Part shown: positions 16,418 to 25,551 of the stretch, piece by piece
Numbering within the stretch: position 1 is the stretch's first letter
Layout: each line of letters opens with the position of its first letter
Origin: an uncultured Poribacteria bacterium
Lineage (GTDB): Bacteria > Poribacteria > WGA-4E > WGA-3G
DNA: 64,000 nt
NCBI GenBank assembly: GCA_951828515.1
Contig: OX639992.1
Coordinates: 248,001-312,000, forward strand
Reading direction: 5' to 3'
Position numbers and translations under genes: made by a program
The notes under the pieces: model-generated
What the model saw: only the letters and a program-made list of their open reading frames with translations
The model's database searches: none
Told to the model about the DNA's origin: nothing

Positions 16418-17209
16418 TTAGTGTTGGTTACTGGTTTCGTCTAAGACTGTACGTGCTGCCTGATACAAGCGAAAAAGACTCTCATGTGTTTCTTGGGCGA
16501 GTATCTGTGGGTGCCATACCAATTCTGCTGCCAGGTCACTGATGACAAACCCTGATGCCATGTCCACGCCGCGCAGTGTACTGATAGCGAATAAGGCGGC
16601 GGCTTCCATTTCAACCGTAACAACCCCTTCCTGTTGATAGTGCTGAATTTCTCCAACCGTTTCACGGAAATAAGCATCGGTCGTCCATGTCGGTCCCTGC
16701 GTGTAATGTATACCTTCCCGTTCAAGCGTTTGCATAAGAGCATCTGTCAGGTTTTCGGACGGCAAAGCGGGTACCGACGGGTCTTTCAAGTAGTGGTATG
16801 AAACACCTTCATCGCGAACGGCACTCGTGCAAACAACGACATCGCCAATACGAGCGGTCTTTTGTAATCCACCGGCGATTCCGACGTTGATAAACCGTTT
16901 AACGCCCAGTTCTATCAGGATCTCAAGAACCATTGATACACCCGGCGCACCGATACCGTTATTGCCGCTAACTGCCACCCGATTATCGGTTTCGGTCAGC
17001 AGATAGAAGCCTCCGCCTACCCCATGAACCTGCTCCACACTTTCAATGCGGGTAATACGATCCAGAAGATTCCCTTCATAACAGAAAATGACACTCTCAG
17101 GAACCGGAAAATCGGGGATGAAGCCTCGTTGACGGAAGTACGCGACGTGCTGCTGTGGCGTGACGATAGGGCGAGATTTATGTTTGTCGGGGAAATTCGG
17201 TATTGGCAT
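16418..17209 (-). CDS. Nucleoside phosphorylase (PNP/UDP family)
   Basis: A 263-residue protein of the PNP_UDP_1 fold: VAVSGNNGIGAPGVSMVLEILIELGVKRFINVGIAGGLQ (phosphate and base pocket) and GVVTVEMEAAALFAIST (ribose-binding M-E). Closest in style to uridine phosphorylases. It splits a nucleoside with phosphate to base and ribose-1-phosphate. The exact base preference cannot be read. A truncated nucleoside hydrolase at 46732 and a DUF1593 protein at 48789 suggest nucleoside use in this organism, but they are not linked to this gene. Confidence 0.85.
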   Translation of the reverse strand: MPIPNFPDKHKSRPIVTPQQHVAYFRQRGFIPDFPVPESVIFCYEGNLLDRITRIESVEQVHGVGGGFYLLTETDNRVAVSGNNGIGAPGVSMVLEILIELGVKRFINVGIAGGLQKTARIGDVVVCTSAVRDEGVSYHYLKDPSVPALPSENLTDALMQTLEREGIHYTQGPTWTTDAYFRETVGEIQHYQQEGVVTVEMEAAALFAISTLRGVDMASGFVISDLAAELVWHPQILAQETHESLFRLYQAARTVLDETSNQH

Positions 17210-17334
17210 GGTTACCTTGAACGTTGAGGGGTTTATCTGTACAGGGTTATACCTTCTTGAATTTTTTATTGAGCATCACGAAAAAAGCATCAATCGTCAA
17301 TGGTTCACTATTCTTATCGCGTCTCTGTTTGTCC

Positions 17335-17733
17335 TCAGTCGGTAGCAATTTCAAGAGGGGGACGTTCGGACTCTCGGGCCGCAGCCGGATAATCCTTATC
17401 CTTAACTTGATGGCTCGGATTTCCAGCCTCCAGCGGTTCGATTGACAGCCGACCCCCCAGTGCGTTAGCAAGAATGTTGAGCGCATCAAGGCGAGGTGGC
17501 TCATCGCTGGAGAGTACTTCAAGGAGGTTTTCCGGCTCCGTACCCGTTTGTTTTGCAATTTCGGGGACACCACCGAGTGCCTCTATAATGTTGCGGAGTC
17601 CTTTGAGAAAGAAGGGTGTATCACCGTCAAGTTGGTATTCCTGCAGTGACAAGTCAAAATAGTCGATTGCTTCAGTTCGACTAGCAGCGAGATCTGCTAT
17701 TAAGACCTCGCGCCATGTTCTGAGTTCTGTCAT
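17335..17733 (-). CDS. HTH antitoxin, HigA-like
   Basis: A 132-residue protein. Residues ~38-100 contain a Cro/XRE-type helix-turn-helix as in putative addiction-module antidotes: FLKGLRNIIEALGGVPEIAKQTG, then PPRLDALNILANALGGRLSIEPL. The C-terminus is Pro/Glu-rich and likely disordered. Its ATG overlaps the stop of the toxin gene by 4 bases (ATGA type), so the two are translationally coupled with the toxin first, as in higBA. Expected to neutralise the toxin and repress the operon. Confidence 0.8.
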   Translation of the reverse strand: MTELRTWREVLIADLAASRTEAIDYFDLSLQEYQLDGDTPFFLKGLRNIIEALGGVPEIAKQTGTEPENLLEVLSSDEPPRLDALNILANALGGRLSIEPLEAGNPSHQVKDKDYPAAARESERPPLEIATD

Positions 17734-18068
17734 TGTTGTGCTTCCTTATATTGCAACCAATAGTTCTTTGCCCGCGCAATGTCTTGTTTCTGCGATGATT
17801 TGTCACCACCACAGAGCAAAAGAACGAGCGTGTTATCGCTTTGCGCAAAATAGATGCGATAGCCTGGACCAAAGTGGAGAAGTAGCTCAAAGACACCGTT
17901 ACCAACAGATTTGCAGTTGCCAAAATTCCCATCTTCAAGCCGGTCCAGTCGTTTGCGAATTCTCGTTCGAGTTTTTATATCTTGAATTGCATAAAACCAT
18001 TCTGTGAAGGGTTGTCGTCCGTTTTGGTCCCGATAAACTTGTAGTTTTCTGGGTGCTGTGTTCCGCAT
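17730..18068 (-). CDS. RelE/HigB-superfamily toxin (Gp49-like)
   Basis: A 112-residue protein of the phage Gp49/HigB-like group: LQVYRDQNGRQPFTEWFYAI, RTRIRKRLDRLEDGNFGNCK, GVFELLLHFGPGYRIYFAQ, VLLLCGGDKSSQKQDIARAKNYW. These are ribosome-dependent mRNA endonucleases. The conserved G-x-G-Y-R-I-Y-F and L-L-C-G-G-D-K-x-x-Q stretches are intact, so it is probably active. First gene of the pair with the antitoxin at 17335. Confidence 0.85.
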   Translation of the reverse strand: MRNTAPRKLQVYRDQNGRQPFTEWFYAIQDIKTRTRIRKRLDRLEDGNFGNCKSVGNGVFELLLHFGPGYRIYFAQSDNTLVLLLCGGDKSSQKQDIARAKNYWLQYKEAQQ

Positions 18069-18252
18069 TTCTAACCTTTTATGTGTTGAAACACATTATA
18101 CCGATATTACAAGACACACAGAAACCTTTTGAACCGCGCGTCGCGATCAATTTTAAGATAATAGCACATTTAGCAGGGAAAGTCAAATCAAGGAATGAAT
18201 GTTTGTAGTAGGTCGATCTATTAACTTTCAGTGGTATGAGGGTGTTTGAAAA

Positions 18253-19725
18253 TCACCCAATCTCCATGCGCAGAAAAGAGAGAAATGTGCTGACAAACAA
18301 CACCAACAGAAACATAATTAGCAACAGTAAGTCGATAATTGCGGCATTAAGATCTGTACCAAAGCGGTGTTGATCCTCAAATTTGGGGACGGCATCAAAG
18401 TTCACCGGTTTTTGGGATGTGCCTTCTGGAATACCAACGGCGTGTGGACTGTCTGGATCTGACCGATCGGTATCAATGAGGAATTGTCGAAACTGCTTCG
18501 CGTATTGACGTGTTTGGGAGATGAAGTCTAAATGGCGGGGCAAACCGGTGCCTGCAAGCCCTTCAAAAGCGTACTGCACAACCGCTGCTGGTGAAATACG
18601 GGTCAGGGAGCGAGCAATTTGGATTTGACGGAGTTCGGCGAAAAGGTAGCCGGCGCGCAAGCGATCGCGTAATTCTGCATCTTTATTAACATATTCCGCG
18701 CCCAACGCAGTAGCGATTGTCGCCGGGGATTCTTGTCGGGGAGGTTCTTTAATCCGGGCAAAATAACGTGTCTGCAAATCTTCGCGTGAATCTTGAACCT
18801 GAGCCATGAATTCTTTCGGGGTGGGACGGGACTGCAAACGGTTACCGAGCGAACCCAATGCGCTTGGCATCAGTACCACCCAGACTGTCCAAATCAACAA
18901 AAGAATGGCAAGGCTCGTTGAAGACTCTTTGACACGACTGGAAACGAGGAGTCCCAAGAAAATAAAAATTGAGGTGTAAATCAAGGCAACGCAGACAATA
19001 AAGCCCAACCTCATCCAATGGCTGCCCTTGAATTGGACGGCTTCGGAAAGGTATATGATGGAGGTACTAACGATCACGCCAATCAAAACGGGAATAGCAA
19101 TCGTAAAAAAAGCACTGAGAAATTTGCCGCAAATCACGGTGTTCCGTGAAATACTATTCGCCAGCATCAACCGCAGCGTGCCTCGTTCTTGTTCACCAGA
19201 GATCGCGTCGAACGTGAACAGAATGCCCGTGAAACTCAATAGAACAGCCGTCACAAATCCCCAATCGATTTTGATATACTCTGGCATAATGCTTCTTTCC
19301 CGTGGGATTGTCTCTGAGATGAACAGCAGATCGTAATTCGGTGGATACTTTAAATCCCAGATTTCTGTGAACTCGGAGGAAGCATCTCTATTGCTCCAGA
19401 AACGGGTTCGACCGGCGGTACTACCTTCTACTTCCCCAAATAAGAGTTTCTCTCCACCGTCTGTACAGAAGGACAAAGGACTCGGTTTTTTCTGAAGGTT
19501 GCCAGGTCCCCTTAGAACCAGATGGTACAAACTATCACACCGGGCTTTTAACCGATCTTGTGAGTCACGAGTCCGCTTCCGATATTGTCCGATTCGCTGC
19601 TTGTATTCTCCGAGATATGTGACAGCATTGACAATCATCAGTATTAGAATTAATAAGGTTGTCAGTGCGAAACGGAGGCTACTCAAATGATCGTAGAGTT
19701 CACGTTTAACGATATGAAAAATCAT
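18253..19725 (-). CDS. ABC-2 type permease, DUF3526-like
   Basis: A 490-residue membrane protein. There is one membrane segment at the N-terminus (FALTTLLILILMIVNAVTYL), a ~140-residue extracytoplasmic part, five more segments from ~155 to 290, a long soluble part, and a last segment near the C-terminus (LLLLIMFLLVLFVSTFLS). The motif FDAISGEQERGTLRLMLANSISR is the cytoplasmic coupling loop of ABC-2 permeases. It is the second gene of a pair with the one at 19759 (33-base gap). No ATPase gene is adjacent, which is odd for this class. GGAG precedes the ATG. Confidence 0.82.
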   Translation of the reverse strand: MIFHIVKRELYDHLSSLRFALTTLLILILMIVNAVTYLGEYKQRIGQYRKRTRDSQDRLKARCDSLYHLVLRGPGNLQKKPSPLSFCTDGGEKLLFGEVEGSTAGRTRFWSNRDASSEFTEIWDLKYPPNYDLLFISETIPRERSIMPEYIKIDWGFVTAVLLSFTGILFTFDAISGEQERGTLRLMLANSISRNTVICGKFLSAFFTIAIPVLIGVIVSTSIIYLSEAVQFKGSHWMRLGFIVCVALIYTSIFIFLGLLVSSRVKESSTSLAILLLIWTVWVVLMPSALGSLGNRLQSRPTPKEFMAQVQDSREDLQTRYFARIKEPPRQESPATIATALGAEYVNKDAELRDRLRAGYLFAELRQIQIARSLTRISPAAVVQYAFEGLAGTGLPRHLDFISQTRQYAKQFRQFLIDTDRSDPDSPHAVGIPEGTSQKPVNFDAVPKFEDQHRFGTDLNAAIIDLLLLIMFLLVLFVSTFLSFLRMEIG

Positions 19726-19758
19726 CTTCTATCTCCGTTGGAAGTCCGCGAGCAAAGT

Positions 19759-21264
19759 CTAAATCTCTTGTCTGACGAAGATTGCGAATGTTAACAGGAA
19801 CAACGCAACGTTGAGCAGTAGTAGTAGCTGCAGGTCGGGAAGTGCCCGTGAAGCGTTTGTCCAGAGATCGGCACGCTGGTAGACAAATCTTGGGAGATCG
19901 TCTAAATCAATTGCTCCCTTATCACTGGCAAACCATTGCCTGCTTGAAAAGGCATCTTTATCGTAGAAGTAATTGACCAGCGTCCGTCGATATTGGCGTA
20001 CTGTCTGAAAAAAATCCTCGACCCCATAGAGGTCCGTTCCTGCCCATGCCTGCGTTGCGAGGTTATACATTGCCGCGGGTGAGAGTCGAAGCAGGTTCCG
20101 AGCAATTCTGGCTCTCCGAAACCGAAGTTGCTCTAATGCCGGAAGTCGCAACAGTCCGATTTTCTCTGCCGCCTGAAATCGTAAAGGCGTTAAGAATTGA
20201 TGGTAACGGATAACGTGAGGAATAAATTTTTCAGATTCCGGGTGGATGGCGTACCAATCATAAGCTTTGAATTCTATACGCATTGCTATTCTTCCATCAC
20301 CGATACCAATGTGTAACTGCCAATTCTCCTCTGGGTTAAATTTACCACTCTCGTCTTCGATCCTATTGTTTTTAAGATATTCCTGTCCCTTTTTCGTGAC
20401 TGTGTTCAGGGTTTGTCTGATCGCCTTCTCAGCGGAAAATATTCTACTGTCTACCGGGCTTGTTAATTGATCGATCAAAGACACACTAAGGGAAGGATAA
20501 ACCAGCACCAGGACCACCCAGACAAATAGTGAGAGCATAAGTGCTGTAGCGGTGCGGCTAGCCCAAGCGGAGAAAAACAATCCGATCAAGTAGATAGCCG
20601 AAAGATAGATAATTGATGTTAGCAGGATGCCTGCAATTCGTAGAAAATCATTGCCACTGAAGACAATTGAGCCCGTTGACACTATCCATATCAAAGCGAT
20701 GATAAAACTCATGATAAGCGGCAGGATTAGACACGTCATCGCACCGAGGTACTTCGATGCCAAGATGCTTCCACGTCTTACGGAATTGCTCAGTGTCAAG
20801 CGCATTGTGCCGGTTTCACGTTCACCTGCAATCGCATCGTAGGCGAACAGCAGTGCCAGCAGTGAAAGCACGAACTGAAAAATGAAGATGAGATCAATTC
20901 GATAGAAGTGATCGATGAATGTATTGCCGGAACTGTGGGTTTGAGCGTCCCAGAGGACTGGGACATTCGTGTAATAGATTCGCAACGTATTACCGAGTCG
21001 GTTATCCATACCGGCGTTAAAAATACTGAGCGGATTGGGCGGTCGATCGACCTTCGGCATCAAAAAGGAATACGTTCGGGTGGACAGAAGTTCTTCACGA
21101 TTTGCATTTCTGGCGGTATTGTAACCCGCCAATCGTTTCTCGTAATCGTCAATTCTGATAAGCGTGGTTATGACAACGAGCAGCAGACAGGCAATCACCG
21201 TGACTGCAAAGCGAAATGTTATCAGATGGGCGAGAATCTCTCGTTTGAGGAGTACCAAGAACAT
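19759..21264 (-). CDS. ABC-2 type permease, paralog of the downstream gene
   Basis: A 501-residue membrane protein with the same topology as its neighbour: an N-terminal membrane segment (FAVTVIACLLLVVITTLI), a large outside loop, the coupling motif YDAIAGERETGTMRLTLSNSVRRG, five central membrane segments and a final C-terminal one. The pair probably forms a heterodimeric channel. The ATP-binding subunit is missing from the window; the sigma-factor gene lies upstream instead. AAAGGA precedes the ATG. Confidence 0.82.
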   Translation of the reverse strand: MFLVLLKREILAHLITFRFAVTVIACLLLVVITTLIRIDDYEKRLAGYNTARNANREELLSTRTYSFLMPKVDRPPNPLSIFNAGMDNRLGNTLRIYYTNVPVLWDAQTHSSGNTFIDHFYRIDLIFIFQFVLSLLALLFAYDAIAGERETGTMRLTLSNSVRRGSILASKYLGAMTCLILPLIMSFIIALIWIVSTGSIVFSGNDFLRIAGILLTSIIYLSAIYLIGLFFSAWASRTATALMLSLFVWVVLVLVYPSLSVSLIDQLTSPVDSRIFSAEKAIRQTLNTVTKKGQEYLKNNRIEDESGKFNPEENWQLHIGIGDGRIAMRIEFKAYDWYAIHPESEKFIPHVIRYHQFLTPLRFQAAEKIGLLRLPALEQLRFRRARIARNLLRLSPAAMYNLATQAWAGTDLYGVEDFFQTVRQYRRTLVNYFYDKDAFSSRQWFASDKGAIDLDDLPRFVYQRADLWTNASRALPDLQLLLLLNVALFLLTFAIFVRQEI

Positions 21265-21278
21265 TGAGCGATTCCTTT

Positions 21279-21406
21279 TATGGTAGATTTTAGAATTACT
21301 TAGACATTCTAAAGAGGCGATGGAAACACCCCAGCAAAAACACCTCGCCAGCGGAGAAGGGTCGTTGTTTCTTTAAGATGTCTATTTATTTTTAGGTTTC
21401 ACCATA
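21279..21406. repeat. MITE-like palindromic element with inner hairpin module
   Basis: Imperfect inverted ends (TATGGT at 21279, ACCATA at 21401-21406) enclose a second inverted pair (TAGACAT 21301-21307, ATGTCTA 21378-21384). Its centre is a module (GGCGA at 21316 to TCGCC at 21349) that shares CAAAAACACCTCGCCAGC with the element at 22717. It has no coding capacity. Confidence 0.5.
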
Positions 21407-21417
21407 GATAGAAGGAT

Positions 21418-21450
21418 GGAGGGCTGGAGGCAATACTGTTCCAGCCTTCC
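21418..21450. terminator. Hairpin downstream of the sigma-factor gene
   Basis: GGAGGGCTGGA (21418-21428) pairs with TCCAGCCTTCC (21440-21450), with one mismatch or wobble in 11. It lies 20 bases after the stop of the sigma-factor gene on the minus strand. There is no U-tract, so its role as terminator is uncertain. Confidence 0.35.
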
Positions 21451-21470
21451 CGCTTAGTACCAAAACTGGA

Positions 21471-22646
21471 TTAGTGGTCTTTTGGATCCAGATGGACCCT
21501 TGTCATACCTACGAAGTTCAGGAAATAGAACACGGCATCGTTTTGGGGTTCAATGAGATTATCTTCCGTGCGCTCCGCTAAATTTGCGTCTATTAACGAC
21601 TCCACGGCTTTCTCAATCTCATCTTCCGAGGTGTCGCATCCGTTTGCTAAATCTACGATCGATCTATTGCCTTCTACCAACTGTCTTAAAACAGCGACGA
21701 TAGTTGGATTTGTAAAGAGACTCGCGAGGTTCACAATCGCGGCATCCGGTGCTTGAGATATGAAGTCGTCAATACTTGTGCTCCAGAATGAGATACGTTT
21801 CGACATCTTTCCGGCACGTGTACGATAGCCACCCCCGTAACCCCATGTGATTGGCCTTTCAGCATTATGAGGTAACCGACATAATGTTGACATTGCTTCT
21901 CTTTTTTCGGCGTTAAGAAAAGCATCCGATTCATTTGCGATAACCTGAAGTTGTTCCTGCAAATCGGCAATCTGACGCTGCATTTCTTCAAGACCTGCCG
22001 TGAGTTTGTTTTCGTTTGCCATGCTGATTTCTCCTTTCAACTGGTTTTGGGAATGGTGTTTCCCTTCAGTTATAATGTCTAATGCTTCTTGAATCATGGA
22101 CTCATACTTCTTTAATCGCTGTCGCGCACGGTGAAGCCGACTCTTAATCGTATTTTCTGATACACCTAAATACGTCCCTATCTCTGAAGATGTCATCTCT
22201 TCAAAGTAGTGAAGTGTAATAACTTCACGGTCACTCTCCTTTAACTCCGCAAGCAGTTTTTTGACGAGGTCGCGCTGCGCTTCAGCAGATACTTTCTCGC
22301 GTTCCGATGCGACATACTGGGAATACGGTTCTGTTTCTATTTCTGAAATGTGGGTTTCTTCCAGCGGTTCGGTCTGTAGCCGATTTTTTCGGTGCCATGC
22401 GATACAGAGGTTATTCACAATCGCATAAATCCACCTTGAAAACTGCATCGGATCGTTCAGGGTTTCCAAGTGCTGGTAGACTTGTAGGAAGGTCTCCTGT
22501 GTAATGTCCTCAGCGATATGGAAGTCCCCTATTTTCCGCAATGCGTGCGTGTGAACCTGCCGTTCGTACTTTCTGATTAACTTGGCAAAGGCGGTTTCAT
22601 CACCGGCAAGGATGCGCTGGATCAACTCAACATCATCGATTTTCAT
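21471..22646 (-). CDS. ECF sigma factor with C-terminal coiled-coil and winged-helix extension
   Basis: A 391-residue protein. Residues ~1-95 are sigma region 2 (AFAKLIRKYERQVHTHALRK, AEDITQETFLQVYQ, FSRWIYAIVNNLCIAWHR) and ~125-185 are region 4 (LKESDREVITLHYFEEMTSSEIGTYLGVSENTIKSRLHRARQRLKKY). A normal ECF factor would end near residue 200. Here a further ~183 residues follow: a coiled coil (GLEEMQRQIADLQEQLQVI), a Gly/aromatic stretch and a winged-helix-like domain (NPTIVAVLRQLVEGNRSIVDLANGC...IEKAVESLIDANLAER). An in-frame ATG at 22022 (residue 209, MANENK) has AAAGGAG 8 bases upstream, so the C-terminal part may also be made alone. Its target genes are unknown. Confidence 0.85.
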   Translation of the reverse strand: MKIDDVELIQRILAGDETAFAKLIRKYERQVHTHALRKIGDFHIAEDITQETFLQVYQHLETLNDPMQFSRWIYAIVNNLCIAWHRKNRLQTEPLEETHISEIETEPYSQYVASEREKVSAEAQRDLVKKLLAELKESDREVITLHYFEEMTSSEIGTYLGVSENTIKSRLHRARQRLKKYESMIQEALDIITEGKHHSQNQLKGEISMANENKLTAGLEEMQRQIADLQEQLQVIANESDAFLNAEKREAMSTLCRLPHNAERPITWGYGGGYRTRAGKMSKRISFWSTSIDDFISQAPDAAIVNLASLFTNPTIVAVLRQLVEGNRSIVDLANGCDTSEDEIEKAVESLIDANLAERTEDNLIEPQNDAVFYFLNFVGMTRVHLDPKDH

Positions 22647-22716
22647 CAGACCTCTCCAGAAAGACTGTTTGTATCAAGGGACGTAACAATTTGGACGTTT
22701 CGTGGATAGGAACACT

Positions 22717-22852
22717 TATAGTAAAACCCATAATTAAGTTTACACTCTGTAATGCGGCGAGGTTAGGGGGAAACGCCCTATCAAAAACACCTCGCCAGCA
22801 ATGTGGGTTTTGTGTTTTCAAGAGCGTGCAAGTATTTTCGGGCTTTACTATA
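22717..22852. repeat. MITE-like element, copy 1
   Basis: A 136-bp element with inverted ends TATAGTAAAACCC and GGGCTTTACTATA. It matches the element at 52425-52542 closely along both arms and differs mainly in a longer central hairpin module (22756-22796). There is no reading frame of note. The IS982-family element begins 3 bases after its right end. Confidence 0.75.
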
Positions 22853-22855
22853 AAA

Positions 22856-23873
22856 ACGTGAGTTTGATAAATAATTTAAGAATTTTTTCTATAAAGAGAA
22901 CCCTTTTGGTATAATGAAGTTATCACATTTCTTTACCCAAAAGGAGTTCTCCAATGAGCATTATAGCACTTTTCTGTGCAATAGACGACTTTTTCGTTGC
23001 TTACGAGAAATGGATGGCAACATCTTGTTTACCAGAGGCGACACGCACAGAAACGCGCGGACGTCCGCGGCACCTTCATCCGAGCGAGGTGATGACGCTC
23101 CTGATCGCCTTCCATCAAAGCAACTATCGGACATTTAAGCACTTTTATCTCAAACATGCCTGCGTCTATTGGCGCGCTGAGTTTCCGCATCTGGTAAGTT
23201 ATACGCGCTTCGTGCAGTTAAAAAAAGAAGTCTTGACGCTTTTGAGACTTTATTTTGCCACGACCCTCGGGGACTGTAGCGGTGTGTCCTTCGTGGATTC
23301 GACACGCCTGCGGGTCTGCGATAACAGGCGGATTTCATCGCATCGCGTCTTCGCAGATGTCGCCGAATGCTCGAAAACTTCTATGGGATGGTTTTACGGG
23401 TTTAAACTTCACCTCGTTATCAATCACACAGGCGACCTCTTAGATGTTGCGTTGACCCCCGGGAATATAGATGATCGCAAACCGCTGCGAAAGTTCGCAG
23501 AGCGACTTCACGGGGGTCTCTACGCAGATAGAGGGTATATCTCCAAAGACATTCGCGAAGAACTCCGTGAGCAAGGTGTAAACTTGGTTTACAAAGTCCG
23601 TAAGAACATGGAACCCCTGGACTTATCGGTTTCAGATGAGGTGCTGCTGAAAAAGCGGGTGCTCATTGAATCGGTGATTCGGGAACTGAAAACACAGATG
23701 CAGGTGGAGCATAGTCGACATAGAAGTTTTGAAAACTTCCAAGTCAATGTTTTCTCTGCTTTGATCGCGTATCAGCTGTTGGAGAAAAAACCCTCGCTGA
23801 ACTTCGATGAACTTCAGCAAACCAGCGATTTACCTGTGCTTTTCTAAAGACTAAACTTTTTTCAAACTCACGT
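22856..23873 (+). mobile_element. IS982-family insertion sequence with target duplication
   Basis: A 1018-bp element with inverted ends ACGTGAGTTTGA (22856 onward) and its complement TCAAACTCACGT ending at 23873. It is flanked by a 7-bp direct repeat TATAAAA (22849-22855 and 23874-23880), a target duplication of a size known for IS982 elements. Size, single transposase gene and ends all look intact. The left copy of the target duplication is made from the right end of the MITE at 22717-22852, so the IS jumped into the MITE terminus. Confidence 0.9.
22954..23847 (+). CDS. IS982-family transposase
   Basis: A 297-residue DDE transposase. The N-terminal part has the family pattern (RGRPRHLHPSEVMTLLIAFHQSNYRTFKHFY). 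Catalytic residues are visible as D115 (FVDSTRLRV), D192 (GLYADRGYIS) and E239 (RVLIESVIRELK), followed by the typical VEHSRHRSFENFQVNVFSALIAYQ. AAGGAG lies 7 bases before the ATG. The frame is uninterrupted and the element has clean ends, so it is probably active or was recently. Confidence 0.92.
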   Translation: MSIIALFCAIDDFFVAYEKWMATSCLPEATRTETRGRPRHLHPSEVMTLLIAFHQSNYRTFKHFYLKHACVYWRAEFPHLVSYTRFVQLKKEVLTLLRLYFATTLGDCSGVSFVDSTRLRVCDNRRISSHRVFADVAECSKTSMGWFYGFKLHLVINHTGDLLDVALTPGNIDDRKPLRKFAERLHGGLYADRGYISKDIREELREQGVNLVYKVRKNMEPLDLSVSDEVLLKKRVLIESVIRELKTQMQVEHSRHRSFENFQVNVFSALIAYQLLEKKPSLNFDELQQTSDLPVLF

Positions 23874-24048
23874 TATAAAAGATTCAAGAAATACCCTATC
23901 CGTTCACTTCACTATATAATGACGCGAATTAGAGGGACATAGGTGCATAATTCCGAAAAAAATATGTCAAACAGAAAGTCAAGTCGCGATTAGGAGATCG
24001 TTCCTACAGAAGGGAGTGGCTTGAAAATTGGTGTGGTGAGATTCCGGT

Positions 24049-25545
24049 CTACTTAACGACCCTACCATCAATATAATGCCCTGCGACATTGTGTCCGCAC
24101 AGGCTTAGCACCGTTGGAAAGACATCAACAGACCGGATGAACTTCTCGGTGATCGGATAACTCGTCGCAAGTGGGATGTGCAGGTGTTCCGCAATCAAGG
24201 AACCGTGGGTCGCGTGATGCTTTGGTATTTCATAACGGGCGCGTAGGTCATAACCGCTCTCGGCACTGAGGACAAGGTCGCCGGTTCGCTCGCTTTTGAA
24301 AATCTGCCACAATTGCACGATTCCATCTGGATGCGGACTGTCGTAGGTCTCACGGAGTGTTTCCCGTGAAGACAAATTCTCATAGTGAACGCCGTAGCCG
24401 AGTGGATCGATTCCAGTAAACCGGTAGGAGAAGCGCAACGAGTCTGCGCTCTTAAAAGTGGCTGGCATATTCTGTAGGTTTCGGTGATCCGTATCCAGTG
24501 AGCGACAGGAGATTCTTCCTTGTCCAATACGGTTTTGGACGATGATGTCTCCAGTCTCGCTCTGTCCTGCGACGAGTCCTAATCCTTCCAATTCAATTAA
24601 AGCACTGATGACCCCCATTTGGTGGAGTTTCTCGAAAGGTGTCCGTTCGCCCCATCCCTTTCCATCCGAGTTATTTTTAAAATAGAGATGCGTCATCCCA
24701 TTTCCTGATACCATGCTGGCGGATGTGGTGCCGTGCCGCCAGACCTTTGGATAGTGCAAACATCGCCAACCGCCATCGTCTAAATGCTGTGGGACATCAA
24801 CATGTGTATGCGTGTCGGTCATTCCATGATCGCTGGTAATCAGAATGAGTGTTTCTTGGAGAGTGTTCGCCTTTTGCAAAGTATGCACGAGGTCTCCAAT
24901 GGCGATGTCTATCTCTCGGTAAGTCTGAAGTACTTGTGGGGATTGTATTTCTGTGAGGTGTGAAAAGGTATCTACTGCAGGAAAGAGACACATGATAAAC
25001 TTGTCCCCTGCTTCGACGGCTTTTTGTAATTGACGGACTGCAATCTGATTGACGAATCGCCAGCGGTGTGAAAAATGTGCGTAGGTATAAGCAAAGGGTT
25101 TAATCCGGCGCGTTAGGTTTTTGGCTGGTGGACACCCGCGAGCAAGGAGATTGTAGATGTTGCTTACGGGTGAGAAGAAGTTAAACAGCGTGGGAAAGTC
25201 TGGAGGCAGATCAGCTTCAAAATGCAACCCGTCAAGCCCCATATAACTACAGATGCCGGGACGTTTGAAACGGTGCAGCGTATGGAAGTTCGATTTGGAC
25301 AGCCACCGAATGCCGGGGATATTCGCTGTGCCGGGATACAATCCCATAAAAAATGGGATAAAGGCGGGTCCCGTCGTTGATGGGAAGACGGAGACCGCTT
25401 TATTCAAACTGCCGCGATCTACGACGTGTTTCTTGATGTTCGGGAGATCACCGTTTTCAATTAATGCTTTGAAAATTTCATAGGGTGCCCCATCAATTAT
25501 AATAAAAACAACACGTTTGAAGCACGGTTTGGTTGATACCATCAT
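24049..25545 (-). CDS. Alkaline-phosphatase-superfamily phosphodiesterase
   Basis: A 498-residue protein of the type I phosphodiesterase/nucleotide pyrophosphatase group. The opening VVFIIIDGAPYEIFKALIENGDLPNIKK holds the first metal-binding Asp, and SVFPSTTGPAFIPFFMG holds the nucleophile Thr and following motif. KFIMCLFPAVDTFSHLT and LILITSDHGMTDTHTH give the second set of metal ligands (D-x-x-x-H, D-H-G). No signal peptide is seen. The natural substrate (nucleotide, phospholipid or phosphonate diester) cannot be told. A 16-codon frame with a strong ribosome site ends 6 bases upstream. Confidence 0.85.
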   Translation of the reverse strand: MMVSTKPCFKRVVFIIIDGAPYEIFKALIENGDLPNIKKHVVDRGSLNKAVSVFPSTTGPAFIPFFMGLYPGTANIPGIRWLSKSNFHTLHRFKRPGICSYMGLDGLHFEADLPPDFPTLFNFFSPVSNIYNLLARGCPPAKNLTRRIKPFAYTYAHFSHRWRFVNQIAVRQLQKAVEAGDKFIMCLFPAVDTFSHLTEIQSPQVLQTYREIDIAIGDLVHTLQKANTLQETLILITSDHGMTDTHTHVDVPQHLDDGGWRCLHYPKVWRHGTTSASMVSGNGMTHLYFKNNSDGKGWGERTPFEKLHQMGVISALIELEGLGLVAGQSETGDIIVQNRIGQGRISCRSLDTDHRNLQNMPATFKSADSLRFSYRFTGIDPLGYGVHYENLSSRETLRETYDSPHPDGIVQLWQIFKSERTGDLVLSAESGYDLRARYEIPKHHATHGSLIAEHLHIPLATSYPITEKFIRSVDVFPTVLSLCGHNVAGHYIDGRVVK

Positions 25546-25551
25546 TCGTCC

